A DNA stretch of 37,307 bases from JBBSZK01 sp964428325 (GTDB lineage Archaea; Nanobdellota; Nanobdellia; Pacearchaeales; GW2011-AR1): NCBI GenBank assembly GCA_964428325.1, contig CAYRXU010000006.1, positions 1 through 37,307 of the forward strand, written 5' to 3'. Every line of letters begins with the position of its first letter. Positions within the stretch are counted from its first letter, which is position 1. This document shows, in pieces, positions 1 through 8,736 of the stretch. Below the pieces are notes generated by a model. It had not been told where the DNA came from. It searched no databases and saw only the letters and a program-made list of their open reading frames with translations. Made by a program: the position numbers and the translations under genes.

Positions 1-209
1 ACAATGGCAACTCCCGGAGCAATAGCAGGTTGGTTGCCAAAGCTCGGCAAGATATTCTTCACAGACTGCAATAAGTTCCCACTGCCACTCAATTTACTTC
101 CAATAAGAAATGTCACAACACCAAAGATAACAATTGCAAGCACAATAAAAGCAATAATAGCTTTCGTGCCTTCTTCAAAAGGAAGCGATTCTCCTCTTTT
201 GCGCATCAT
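1..209 (-). CDS. Pilin-like single-TM protein (C-terminus off window)
   Basis: Only the first 69 residues are in the window; the gene runs off the left edge. It starts ATGATG at 209/206 and the ATG overlaps the TGA of the upstream gene (ATGA arrangement), so the two are probably translationally coupled. The N-terminus has a short basic stretch ending in Arg-Lys-Arg-Gly, then a polar patch (ESLPFEEGTK) and one hydrophobic helix of about 20 residues (AIIAFIVLAIVIFGVVTFLIG). This resembles an archaeal class III (prepilin) signal, where cleavage follows Gly, but the polar stretch between Gly and the helix is longer than usual. The neighbouring TadA/TadC genes favour a minor pilin; a plain small membrane protein remains possible. 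Confidence 0.6.
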   Translation of the reverse strand, partial: MMRKRGESLPFEEGTKAIIAFIVLAIVIFGVVTFLIGSKLSGSGNLLQSVKNILPSFGNQPAIAPGVAI

Positions 210-361
210 CCGAATCGTAGCACGCGCCTAAAAAATTCAATAGCGCCCTCTCCCTTCTGATGCAAAGTCACATAAAACCCGATAATAATCACAAGCACAA
301 CAATAGCAATAATCCAAGGAATCATAGTATCCCAAATCTGCCCTCTCTTTAGCCATCTCAT
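206..361 (-). CDS. Short pilin-like membrane protein, 51 aa
   Basis: A 51-residue protein beginning M-R-W-L-K-R-G-Q-I-W, followed by a single hydrophobic helix (residues about 13-31) and a short cytoplasmic or surface tail rich in Arg at the end. The K-R-G-Q start before a hydrophobic helix resembles the archaeal prepilin peptidase site (cut after Gly). A longer version starting at 475 would overlap the divergent TadC-like gene. I chose the ATG at 361 because a TATA-like TTATAAAT lies about 45 bp upstream in the spacer. It overlaps the next pilin-like gene by ATGA. Function is inferred from context only. Confidence 0.55.
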   Translation of the reverse strand: MRWLKRGQIWDTMIPWIIAIVVLVIIIGFYVTLHQKGEGAIEFFRRVLRFG

Positions 362-404
362 AAGCAAAACAATATCCCGGAGATTATTAAATCCTACGAC
401 GACT

Positions 405-418
405 AGATTTATAACATA
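405..418. promoter_or_regulatory. Shared divergent TATA region
   Basis: The stretch GATTTATAACATATA reads as a TATA-like element on both strands. On the minus strand TTATAAATC precedes the start at 361, and on the plus strand TTTATAACATATA lies about 30 bp before the TadC-like start at 447. The plus start also has AAGAGG directly before the ATG. Confidence 0.45.
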
Positions 419-446
419 TATTCCACTCAATATAGCATAAAAGAGG

Positions 447-2563
447 ATGCCCACAACAGACGAAATTCTGCGCAAATACGGCAGTAAAATAGAGGCCGAG
501 TTTAGTAACTATCAGTCTCAACAGAACTACTCGCAAGAGTACATGAAATTCAAACAAGACATGCTTCCAGAAGCATCTCGTTATCAGCAGTGGTGCCAAG
601 CGCTCGGCGGTGCCATCAAACTTCGAGTTTCTCCTAAAGAAAATGCCAAACTCACAGACTATCTAGCTGCGGCACACATCGATGTCCAGCCCTCGCAAGC
701 AGTCACGCTCGCTACAGTCGCATTCCTTATGGGATTCATCCTAAGTATGCTCCTTACAGCAGCAGCTTACTTCATCACAGGAAAGCTTCAACTCATTTTC
801 TTCATGCTCGGACTCATAGCAAGCGTTTTCCTTTTCTATTACATCTATTCCATCCCACAAAGACTAGCAAATGCTTGGCGTCTCAAAGCATCTGCACAAA
901 TGGTTCCTGCCATTCTCTACGTCGTAATTTACATGAAACATACTTCAAATCTAGAAAAGGCCATAGAGTTCGCCTCACAACACCTCGAAGTCCCACTCTC
1001 CTTAGACTTCAGAAAAATATTCTGGGATGTAGAAGTAGGCAAATATTCCAGCGTAAAACAATCTCTCGATCACTACCTAGAATCATGGCAAGGCTATTCC
1101 CCAGAATTCATAGAATCATTCCACCTTATCGAATCAAGCCTCTTCGAACCAAATGAAGCACGTCGTGTTCAAATCCTAGAAAAAGCACTTCAAGTAATTC
1201 TAGATGGAGTTTATGAAAAGATGTTGAAATACTCTCGAGAAATCCGTTCGCCCTTGACAAATCTCTACATGTTAGGAATCATCTTGCCAACCCTCGGCCT
1301 TGCCCTTCTTCCACTAGCTTCCACACTTCTCTCGGGTGCAATAAAGGCACAGCACATTTTCGTCCTATTCAACATCATAGTTCCATTCTTCGTATTCTAC
1401 ATGACATCAGAAGTTCTCCTAAAGAGACCAGGAGGGCATGGAGAAACATCAGCACTTGAAAAGAATCCGCTCTACCGCACATTCACAGACCAGACACCAT
1501 GGCTCATAGCAACACTCATTGCGTTACCCCTTATATTCATCGGCCTTCTGCCGTTCATCTTCCAAATAGGAAGTGATCCAACACAAAACATATTCGGCCT
1601 CCAAAAAGACTACACTCTTAATGAGATAGGCATTTCATTCTTGCAAAATGGAGAAACAAAAATATTCGATTTCAAGAAACTCCCCGATGGAAGTACAACC
1701 GGACCATTTGGCCCACTAGCCCTTTTCTTCAGTCTCTTCATTCCGTTAGGTACAGCGCTATTCTTCACAACGGCATATAGCATGAAAACATCACAACTCA
1801 TCAATGCCAGAAATAACACTCGCGAGTTAGAGTCAGAATTCACTAACTCACTATTCCAGCTAGGTAATCGTCTCAGCGATGGCATTCCTGCAGAAATTGC
1901 ATTCTCTCGTGTAGCAGGCACAACACAAGGTCAACGCACGCACGAGTTCTTCTCATTAGTCAACCAAAACATCCAACAACAAGGCATGTCAGTAGACGAT
2001 GCCCTCTTCCATCCACAACGTGGCGCTCTTATCTTCTTCCCTTCAGGACTTATCGCCACAAGCATGCGCATCCTTTCAGAATCAGCAAAGAAAGGTCTCC
2101 AAGTTGCCGCTCGCTCATTGATGTCCATCTCAGACTACGTAAAGAACATCCAACGCATCGATGAAAGATTGAGAGACTTGCTTGCAGAAATTGTCTCAGA
2201 CATGCGTTCCAATATGACATTCCTCGCTCCACTTCTAGCAGGCATCGTAGTCGGTCTCGCCTCCATGATAACCTCAATCCTCAACAAGCTGACCTTGTTA
2301 AGCTCACTCACGGGAGAAAATGTCCCTGGCTTCGAAAATGCAGGCACTCTCTTACAACTATTCGATGTCACGGCCATGATTCCGCCGTATCACCTGCAAG
2401 TCGCAATCGGCATCTACATCGTAGAAATAGTATTCATCCTCACAGCAGCTCTCGTCACGGTTGACTCTGGCAGAGACATCCTTAGAGAGAAACACGAGCT
2501 AGCCAAAAACCTCAAACGATCCATGTTCTTGTACATCATCACAGCAGCCATCGCCATGCTCGC
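447..2563 (+). CDS. TadC/FlaJ-like type II/IV secretion membrane platform protein (C-terminus in gap)
   Basis: The first 705 residues are present and the C-terminus is lost in the N gap at 2564. After a soluble N-terminal helical region (1-85) come two TM helices (about 90-140), a first T2SSF-type helical domain (about 150-275), further TM helices (about 275-330 and 350-375), an extracellular-looking insertion (about 380-420), TM helices (420-445), a second T2SSF domain (about 460-595) and more TM helices. Two T2SSF domains in one chain are typical of archaeal FlaJ/TadC, the inner-membrane platform on which the FlaI/TadA ATPase acts to assemble pilus filaments. The matching ATPase gene lies convergently just beyond the gap. 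Whether the system makes an adhesive pilus, an archaellum or a secretion filament cannot be told; no flagellin or FlaH is visible. Confidence 0.85.
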
Positions 2564-2663
2564 NNNNNNNNNNNNNNNNNNNNNNNNNNNNNNNNNNNNN
2601 NNNNNNNNNNNNNNNNNNNNNNNNNNNNNNNNNNNNNNNNNNNNNNNNNNNNNNNNNNNNNNN
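2564..2663. other. Assembly gap (100 N), genuine missing sequence
   Basis: One hundred Ns separate the 3' ends of the convergent TadC-like and TadA-like genes. Unlike the other two gaps, the flanks share no repeated sequence, so real sequence is missing: both C-termini, and possibly more. The true length is unknown because exactly 100 Ns is a placeholder. Confidence 0.95.
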
Positions 2664-4810
2664 ATATTATTTGACTTGATAGTGAAGGGCGCCTCAAGTA
2701 AGTGTCGCTTGCCCGTCTTCCGCGCCGCATTAACAATCTCTTGTTTAATCATGGCACGCAACATGATATTATCATAAATAGCATCCCAATTACCTGCCCA
2801 ACCCTTAACGTTCGCTCCGATCTCCTTCAATATCTCTGAATCTCCATTAATCAGTTCATCAGTTGGCTCAAGTTCGTCCTTGTCAACATTATATCTCAAC
2901 AAATCAACAAATCCTTTCTCATCCAGAGGATCTTTCGTCCAATGCTTTCTAATCTCTGCTAATTGCACAACTCTCTTTTTAGAATGCAACCCATCGGGAG
3001 TACGAATAGGGTTAGCAACGAGTACAAGATCAGTTGCCTTGAAGCTCGTCACCGGCACTCCAAGGTCATTCACAAGTCGATCAAACACCCCATAAGGGGA
3101 AGCTCCGTGAATAGTGCCAGCCACAACATTAGCAAGTGCACCAACTCTCATAGCCTCATAAAGCGCCTTGGCTTCCGTACTTCTAACTTCACCAACGATT
3201 AATGCGCTATCACCTAAACGCAAACTCGCACGAATGCCTTCTGCAGCATCAACTTCAGTGCTAGTCTCTAAGAGCGCACTCCTAACCTTCATACGCTGAA
3301 TATTAAATCCTAATTTTCTCAAAGAATCAACAGGCAATTCAAGCGTATCTTCAATCGCAAGAACTCTGTACTTTGGCATAATCTCCAACATAAGAGCCCC
3401 TAGCAGAGAAGTCTTACCTGAACCTCGAGTACCTGCAATCAAAAGCGTTCGCGCCCCATCAATCAAAAAACTAAGCAGACCTGCAGTAAAAGCACTCATC
3501 ATTTTATTCTCCACAAACAGTGCCAACGTCCAAGGATCATCGCGAGGTCTTCGGATAGCATAAGCGATGCCTTGCGGGGACAACGGCCGCTGAATAGCAG
3601 CAACTCTCGCACGCACGCCTCCGTAATTTAAATCCGTATCGAGAATAGGATTAGCCTCATCAAGAGGTCTTCCAGATTGCAAACGCAACTTAGCGGCCCA
3701 CGATTCTGCATCTTCATAACTAGGAATAACATTTGTTACACACTCCCCATACTCACCATGGCGAACAAACACAGGGTTCTGTGCAAGTGGCGCGTTCAAG
3801 AAAATATCCTGCAGCTTATCATCCTGCAAAAGAACTTCAATTAATCCGAATCCAATCGTCTGTCTCACGAGAATACGCGCAAGCTTCCCTAACTCCTTAA
3901 AAGTCAAAGGAATTCCTTTCGATTGCGCAAGCTCGCTCAAAAGGTCTCGCGCCACATTAAAAAATACTGCGCGTGTACGCTCAGCATCAGTAAACTCCTC
4001 CGCCTTAGGCTGATGCTCAATAAGTACGCCCTTACCAAGCGTAAGTAAATAATGATGCTCCTCACTAAGAGAATATTCAGGAGGCATGATATGATAAAAA
4101 TAACTTGTATCTCCCTCTCGCTTAAGCACAGTCACGGTAACTTCATCTTCTTCAGCCTTGCCGAGGCTATACTGATCGATAAGCTCTGCATTCTCAGGTA
4201 ACTGTGCAACCAATCTTGTAAAACTAAAGTTAGGCAAAATGTCTGCCCTAAAGAGACCCTTATACAAAGAGCGGTCACTCACGCCATAACTTGCAACAGC
4301 ATCACGCACAGCGGCAATAAGCTTAGTCTTGCCAAGTAACTCGGCAAACCGCTCAATAAATAAGAAATAAAAGCTCGGTTGTAACCCTTGTGATTGCGCA
4401 CGGATACCCTCAACCTCTCTCGTTAGTTCGCGATAACACTCAAGAGGATCAGACCTCAACAATCCAACAAATCTAGTCACTTGTTCAAACACACCAGGAG
4501 TATTCCCGAACATAGCCATCTTATTAGGAGAGAGAATTTGTTCCTGCTGCATAAAGAACTGGTAAAGTCCTGCAATCTCACTCAACAACGCCACCTGGTC
4601 AAAAGGATAATGATAGTTGCGCTGTTGTACAAACACAACACTAGAAACATTGGAATTATCAATGAGAGCATCGATAGTGCGCGCCATCACTTCAGGGGAA
4701 TCAGAAATAGAAGGAACAAAAGAAGCTCCCAAATAGTTGACATAAAGAACACTCTGTCCCTCTCTTCGCTCAACTTGCGTGCTGTAAAGCGGCGTATTAG
4801 GCTTAAACAT
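2664..4810 (-). CDS. TadA/FlaI-like type IV pilus assembly ATPase (C-terminus in gap)
   Basis: About 715 residues are present before the gap. The N-terminal ~280 residues are a divergent domain. The region around 290-400 matches the N-terminal domain of secretion ATPases (Q-x-I-G-F-G-L-I-E-V-L-L-x-D-x-x-L-Q-D-I-F-L-N). Walker A is GTRGSGKTS near residue 458, and the Walker B/Asp-box region is SALIVGEVRSTEAKALYEAM near 532, followed by GTIHG, the His-box of this family. It should hydrolyse ATP to drive subunit addition through the TadC-like platform protein. The ATG at 4810 is preferred over an in-frame GTG at 4816 because the TATA-like CTATTTAACG at 4831-4840 would place transcription initiation at about 4811. 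It is larger than typical FlaI (about 550 aa) because of the long N-terminal part. Confidence 0.88.
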
Positions 4811-4889
4811 GCTCACTGAACAGAGCTAAACGTTAAATAGATTTCCCTATCTAGCAAACCATTATAAACTACATTCGCTATTTTAGAAT

Positions 4890-5189
4890 ATGCCTGAAGA
4901 TTCCTACTCTCAGCAGCCACTTCTTGAGGTGAACGGAAAGCTCCGCGATATAGAGGAGAAACAACGCTTACTCAAAGAACGCGTTCTGCTCATCGGCCAG
5001 AACCTCGTGTCTGAGCGAGAAGAACTCTTCGAAGCAGTACAAGAGATGAAGCACACCTTGCTTCAACTAAAAGAAGATATGATCCGATTAAAAGATAGCA
5101 CTCAAAGAATGTCACAACAAATGGATGATCTTGCACGAAAGGAGGAAGTAATGCGTATCCAGAGACAACTGGATATCATGCGAGCATAA
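4890..5189 (+). CDS. Coiled-coil protein, 99 aa
   Basis: Almost the whole protein (residues 12-97) is a charged heptad-repeat coiled coil rich in Leu, Glu, Lys and Gln, without Cys, TM helix or signal peptide. A TATAAAC lies about 26 bp before the ATG, so the transcript is probably leaderless. The next coiled-coil gene starts one base after this stop, so the two are cotranscribed and may form a heteromeric rod. It is divergent from the TadA-like ATPase, and a role as a cytosolic or scaffold accessory of the pilus machine (by analogy to FlaC/D/E coiled-coil proteins of archaella) is conceivable. No sequence family was recognised. Confidence 0.7.
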   Translation: MPEDSYSQQPLLEVNGKLRDIEEKQRLLKERVLLIGQNLVSEREELFEAVQEMKHTLLQLKEDMIRLKDSTQRMSQQMDDLARKEEVMRIQRQLDIMRA

Positions 5190-5190
5190 C

Positions 5191-5934
5191 ATGACCTTAA
5201 GTGAAGAAGTTCGTTCGTTGCAACAGCAAGGTCTTTCAGACGAACAAATAATCCAATCAATGAGAGACCGAAATGTCAGTTACAGAGAAATTGCAGACGC
5301 TCTTGCCCAATCCAGAATAAAGGCGGCAGTTGAAGACAGCCCCCAAGATCCTAATGCTTACAGCGCACCATCACCTTCAGGAGAATTCGCAGGAGCACAT
5401 TCAACAGAAGGAATGCAGCCATCAATCATGACAACGCCAAATATAGGAAGACCTGAACTTGCAGCCCCAACCCCAAGTCAAAGCTATCCTGACACCCCAG
5501 CTCAGCAAGAATACAACACGCCGTACGCAGATCCCTACTCCCAATACCAGCAGCCAATGATGCCTTCAACAGGCGCTTCTCCCGACATGATCTCAGAGAT
5601 AGCAGATCAAATAATGACGGAAAAGCTCGGCGACATAAGGAAGCATCTTGAAAAGATAATCGACATGAAAACCACATTTGACTCCAAAGTCGAATATATT
5701 GACGAACGCCTAAAAAAAATAGAGAAAGTCATCGACACACTTCAAACATCAGTCCTAAGAAAAGTAGGAGACTACGTCACCAACGTCGCAGACCTCAAGT
5801 CAGAACTCATAGAAACGCAAAAGACGTTCAACAAACTCCTTCCTTCAAGAAGCAAGCAACAAAACTCACAGCAGCAAAATCAAAATAAGCAACATCCTCA
5901 AGGCAAACATCACGCCCACGACAATAAAAGGTAA
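5191..5934 (+). CDS. Helical domain + P/Q-rich linker + coiled coil protein
   Basis: The 247-residue protein has three parts. Residues 1-47 form a compact helical domain (L-S-D-E-Q-I-I-Q-S-M and V-S-Y-R-E-I-A-D-A-L) that looks like two HTH/UBA-like helix pairs. Residues 48-130 are low complexity, rich in Pro, Ser, Tyr and Gln. Residues 131-215 are a coiled coil. The C-terminal 30 residues are Gln/Asn/Lys/His-rich and should be disordered and basic. It follows the preceding coiled-coil gene by one base. No function is known to me. The location beside TadA suggests a cytoplasmic adaptor, and the disordered basic tail could contact membrane lipids or nucleic acid. Confidence 0.7.
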   Translation: MTLSEEVRSLQQQGLSDEQIIQSMRDRNVSYREIADALAQSRIKAAVEDSPQDPNAYSAPSPSGEFAGAHSTEGMQPSIMTTPNIGRPELAAPTPSQSYPDTPAQQEYNTPYADPYSQYQQPMMPSTGASPDMISEIADQIMTEKLGDIRKHLEKIIDMKTTFDSKVEYIDERLKKIEKVIDTLQTSVLRKVGDYVTNVADLKSELIETQKTFNKLLPSRSKQQNSQQQNQNKQHPQGKHHAHDNKR

Positions 5935-5980
5935 CTAGATTTTATTCTATTAGTGTTAATTCAACTTCAAGAAAGTAAAA

Positions 5981-6472
5981 TTACTTCTTAATCAAAGCCC
6001 AGCTTACTGCTGCTGCAATAACAATCAATATTACAGCGCCGATAACAGGAGGCGAATAAAGCCAAGAAGTTATAGGATTGCCAAATGACTCAGGCGTTCC
6101 AGGCAACCAGGGAGCAAGACTATCAGAAAAGATGACGATGCCAGATATAAGGAATATCAGAAGAGCTCCGACAACAAAAAATCCACGCAACCATCCAGGA
6201 GATTCTTTCCCTCCAGCGAAGTGCATCAGCACAAGCATAAAGAAGAGCGAAACAAGTAAAGCGCCAAACCAAGGCGTAATAATCTGCACGTACAATCTCA
6301 AACTAGCAACAGAAATGAATAAGACTGCAACAACAAGAGATACAAAAAGGTTCAGCCATTTCGACTCACCCAGTAGCTTAAACTTATGAAATACGGCAAA
6401 CGAAACTAAAAATACAACAAGAAAAGCCGCAATCGGAGCAAAATACGTGATAGCAGATACGTCAGCAGCCAT
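5981..6472 (-). CDS. Multi-TM protein, paralogue 3 of tandem trio
   Basis: A 163-residue membrane protein with about five TM segments. Its first half (P-I-A-A-F-L-V-V-F-L-V-S-F-A-V-F-H-K-F-K-L-L-G) matches the pattern P-x(4)-F-x2-V/F-x-x-V-F/A-x-x-L/F-x-x-T/F-K/R-x-L-G of the next two genes, so all three are one family. It starts 6 bp after the stop of the middle paralogue and should be cotranscribed with it. The family sits here with pilus genes; I know no demonstrated function. Confidence 0.72.
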   Translation of the reverse strand: MAADVSAITYFAPIAAFLVVFLVSFAVFHKFKLLGESKWLNLFVSLVVAVLFISVASLRLYVQIITPWFGALLVSLFFMLVLMHFAGGKESPGWLRGFFVVGALLIFLISGIVIFSDSLAPWLPGTPESFGNPITSWLYSPPVIGAVILIVIAAAVSWALIKK

Positions 6473-6478
6473 AGTAAA

Positions 6479-7051
6479 TTAGTTCTCTGGATCTCTGAGA
6501 GCTATGAACTTATCTGCCTTGCCACGCCTTTCCTTGGCAAGTTCCTTATCTTCCTTGATCAAGAAAGGAGCGATAATGAGCACTGCAATGATAATCCACA
6601 AAACAGAAACCCAGTTCTCCTGCCACCATGGCGAGCCAAACCAGTCGTACTGATTAAAGGTTATAACGGCGATAATAACTCCGACGCCAAGACCCCCCCA
6701 CATAAGAGTATTACTCATCAAATCAAGATTACCCTTAGTAACAAAAAGACCCATGAGTATGATCACAATGACCACAATCGCAAGTCCGATACCAAAGCTA
6801 GGGAAGATAGTAGTAAAGAACTCAGACACAAAAGGCACTCGAATAGCAAGAATAGCGATAGCTGCAGAAATAATGAAATGAATACCTCTATTGCTTCCTA
6901 ACACACGAGTCGTAGTCAAAATGCCAAACACAACAGCAAAAATCAACAAAGCAGGTAGGAAGAAATCAAACACTCCGGCAGCTTCCCACTGGAAATACAA
7001 ATCTCTCAATGAAAGAGTAGCCATCATAACACCAACACCACTTATCATCAC
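6479..7051 (-). CDS. Multi-TM protein, paralogue 2 of tandem trio
   Basis: A 190-residue protein with about five TM segments and a charged Lys/Arg/Glu-rich cytoplasmic tail of about 30 residues. The signature region reads L-L-I-F-A-V-V-F-G-I-L-T-T-T-R-V-L-G-S-N-R-G and aligns with the flanking paralogues. Possible starts are the ATG pairs at 7051/7048 and 7027/7024. The TATA-like ATTTAAAT at 7071-7078 suits a leaderless start at 7051. The shorter start M-A-T-L-S-L-R-D-L is also plausible and gives a more compact N-terminus. Confidence 0.72.
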   Translation of the reverse strand: MMISGVGVMMATLSLRDLYFQWEAAGVFDFFLPALLIFAVVFGILTTTRVLGSNRGIHFIISAAIAILAIRVPFVSEFFTTIFPSFGIGLAIVVIVIILMGLFVTKGNLDLMSNTLMWGGLGVGVIIAVITFNQYDWFGSPWWQENWVSVLWIIIAVLIIAPFLIKEDKELAKERRGKADKFIALRDPEN

Positions 7052-7091
7052 TCACAAACTCACAACCGATTTAAATATGTTTCTAACACGC

Positions 7092-7595
7092 CTAGTCTTT
7101 CTTCTTGTCTCCGCCCTTGCCGCCACCCATGACGACCAAAGCAACTGCGATAGCAACAACAACTACAAAAATAAGGTTTGTAACATTAAACGTTCCATTT
7201 CCGCCAGTCTCAAACAAGTCAACCACATAACCCCAAGCACCAGTAGCAACCATCGTAGCAATAATCACAGCTATAGCTGCCAAAATGCCAATAGTCCACT
7301 TCACATTATCATGCATGTTGAAATCCCCATGGAAAGACATACCATACAAAAGCATGAAGATCAAGATCACAACCACACCCACGGCGAGTACAGGAACCAA
7401 ACTAATGATAATGCCAGTAGCATATCCAAAAGAAACCACAATCAAGGCAATAGCAAGTGCAACCAGCGCATCAATCTGCTTCTTTCCATCGCCAAGAATC
7501 TTAGTCTTCTGAAGAACAGCAAAAACTAAAGTGAAAACGAGAATGAAAGGTAAAACAGTACCCACCATAAGCGGATGTGATAAAATAGTCGCCAT
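7092..7595 (-). CDS. Multi-TM protein, paralogue 1 of tandem trio
   Basis: A 167-residue protein with four to five TM helices. The conserved start region reads V-L-P-F-I-L-V-F-T-L-V-F-A-V-L-Q-K-T-K-I-L-G-D-G-K-K-Q, followed by a helix A-L-V-A-L-A-I-A-L-I-V-V-S-F. It ends in a Gly/Lys/Asp-rich tail (GGGKGGDKKKD). It has its own promoter (GTTTAAATAAG about 25 bp before the ATG). The PxxxxF...T-K-x-L-G motif is shared with the next two genes. Membrane location is clear but biochemical role is unknown. Confidence 0.75.
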   Translation of the reverse strand: MATILSHPLMVGTVLPFILVFTLVFAVLQKTKILGDGKKQIDALVALAIALIVVSFGYATGIIISLVPVLAVGVVVILIFMLLYGMSFHGDFNMHDNVKWTIGILAAIAVIIATMVATGAWGYVVDLFETGGNGTFNVTNLIFVVVVAIAVALVVMGGGKGGDKKKD

Positions 7596-7645
7596 TCCCA
7601 GTAAAAAGACTATTCTTATTTAAACATTCCTACAAAAACTAGAAA

Positions 7646-7963
7646 TTAGAAAGCAGGTTTATCAGAGCCAGGCATCGCATTGCCTGCGCCATTTACAGCA
7701 ACATCATCAGAAGGCATACCGCCAACAGGCAAAGAACCCTTGTTAACAATGAAAACATCTCCAATGGCCTTAACGAACTGGTGTGGGATGATAACTCCTC
7801 GCGCTCCACCAAGCACATTTAGAAAACTTCCGCCAACCTTAATTCTCCAACCATCAATCTTATTGTCAACTAGGTTAACCTCTTCAATCTGTCCAAAATA
7901 ATCGCCCTCAGATGTGTAGACATGCTTGCCCAACACCTCATTTAACTTATGAATTCGCAACAT
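7646..7963 (-). CDS. PRC-barrel domain protein, 105 aa
   Basis: Residues 1-78 fit a PRC-barrel: M-L-R-I-H-K-L-N-E-V-L-G-K-x-V-Y-T-x-E-G-D-Y-F-G-x-I-E-E-V-N-L, then alternating hydrophobic strands and a V-I-I-P-H-Q-F-V-K-A-I-G-D-V-F-I-V ending. The last 27 residues are a Gly/Pro/Ala-rich flexible tail. PRC-barrels are small beta-barrels found in photosynthetic reaction centre H subunit, RimM and many small archaeal proteins, where they are thought to mediate protein contacts. ACTATAAAAAGG at 7986-7997 is a good TATA box, about 25-30 bp before the start. A second PRC-barrel gene lies beside the origin at 22505. Confidence 0.82.
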   Translation of the reverse strand: MLRIHKLNEVLGKHVYTSEGDYFGQIEEVNLVDNKIDGWRIKVGGSFLNVLGGARGVIIPHQFVKAIGDVFIVNKGSLPVGGMPSDDVAVNGAGNAMPGSDKPAF

Positions 7964-8072
7964 AACGGTTTGATAATAGCCCCCTTTTTATAGTTTGCGT
8001 TTGTTCAGAATATATATCAGTACAAGAGGACTCAAACGAAAGAATTATATAAAACAACGAGGAATAAGGTGA

Positions 8073-8711
8073 ATGGATACACGTGAAGTCCTCCATATTC
8101 TCATCGCTATACTAGTCATGGCGATCGTAGTTAGTTTCACATCATTACTGAAGCTACAATTCGCAGCATTAGGAATGGCAATTCTTTTCTCAGCAATCAT
8201 CATAATAATCAACATCGCAGCTAAAAAATGGGCAGCTAACTCGCTTGACGCAGATGTTAATCACGAACTCTGGATGTGGTCTCGTTACGGTTTCAAACCA
8301 TCCGAACACCTAAAATCCAGCATACCTATGGGAGTCATCCTTCCCCTCGTTCTAAGCATCTTCACACTAGGAAAACTAAAGTGTATGTCTCTCTTAACAT
8401 ACCAAACATCAGCCCTCACGCGAAGAGCAGCGAAAAGATTCGGCCACTACAGTTTCACAGAAATGACACAATGGCACCATGCGCTGATCGGCGCAGCAGG
8501 AATCGTTGCTTCACTCCTTCTCTCGTTCGTAGCTTACTTCATCCCAGGCCTCGAAGGCTTGCCAAAACTAGCAGCATTCTACGCATTCTGGAATATGATT
8601 CCCCTATCAAGTCTAGACGGCACCCACATCTTCTTCGGCTCTCGCGTTCTATACGCAGCACTCGCAATCCTGACAATCATAATAACACTAGCAACATTTA
8701 TTATTGTCTAA
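8073..8711 (+). CDS. Site-2-protease-like (M50) membrane protein lacking HExxH
   Basis: A 212-residue polytopic protein with about six TM segments. Residues 174-188 read N-M-I-P-L-S-S-L-D-G-T-H-I-F-F, the N-x-x-P-x-x-x-L-D-G motif that supplies the third zinc ligand in site-2 proteases. In archaeal relatives an HExxHK motif sits at the start of TM2. Here the equivalent place (residues 46-50, followed by K-K-W-A-A) reads I-N-I-A-A, so both His and the Glu are missing. It is therefore probably a catalytically dead member, perhaps a membrane chaperone or regulator. GGTGA abuts the ATG and TTATATAA lies about 25 bp upstream. The Hef helicase follows immediately and may be cotranscribed. Confidence 0.75.
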   Translation: MDTREVLHILIAILVMAIVVSFTSLLKLQFAALGMAILFSAIIIIINIAAKKWAANSLDADVNHELWMWSRYGFKPSEHLKSSIPMGVILPLVLSIFTLGKLKCMSLLTYQTSALTRRAAKRFGHYSFTEMTQWHHALIGAAGIVASLLLSFVAYFIPGLEGLPKLAAFYAFWNMIPLSSLDGTHIFFGSRVLYAALAILTIIITLATFIIV

Positions 8712-8736
8712 CAAGGCAAGATTAGTATCAAAAAAG

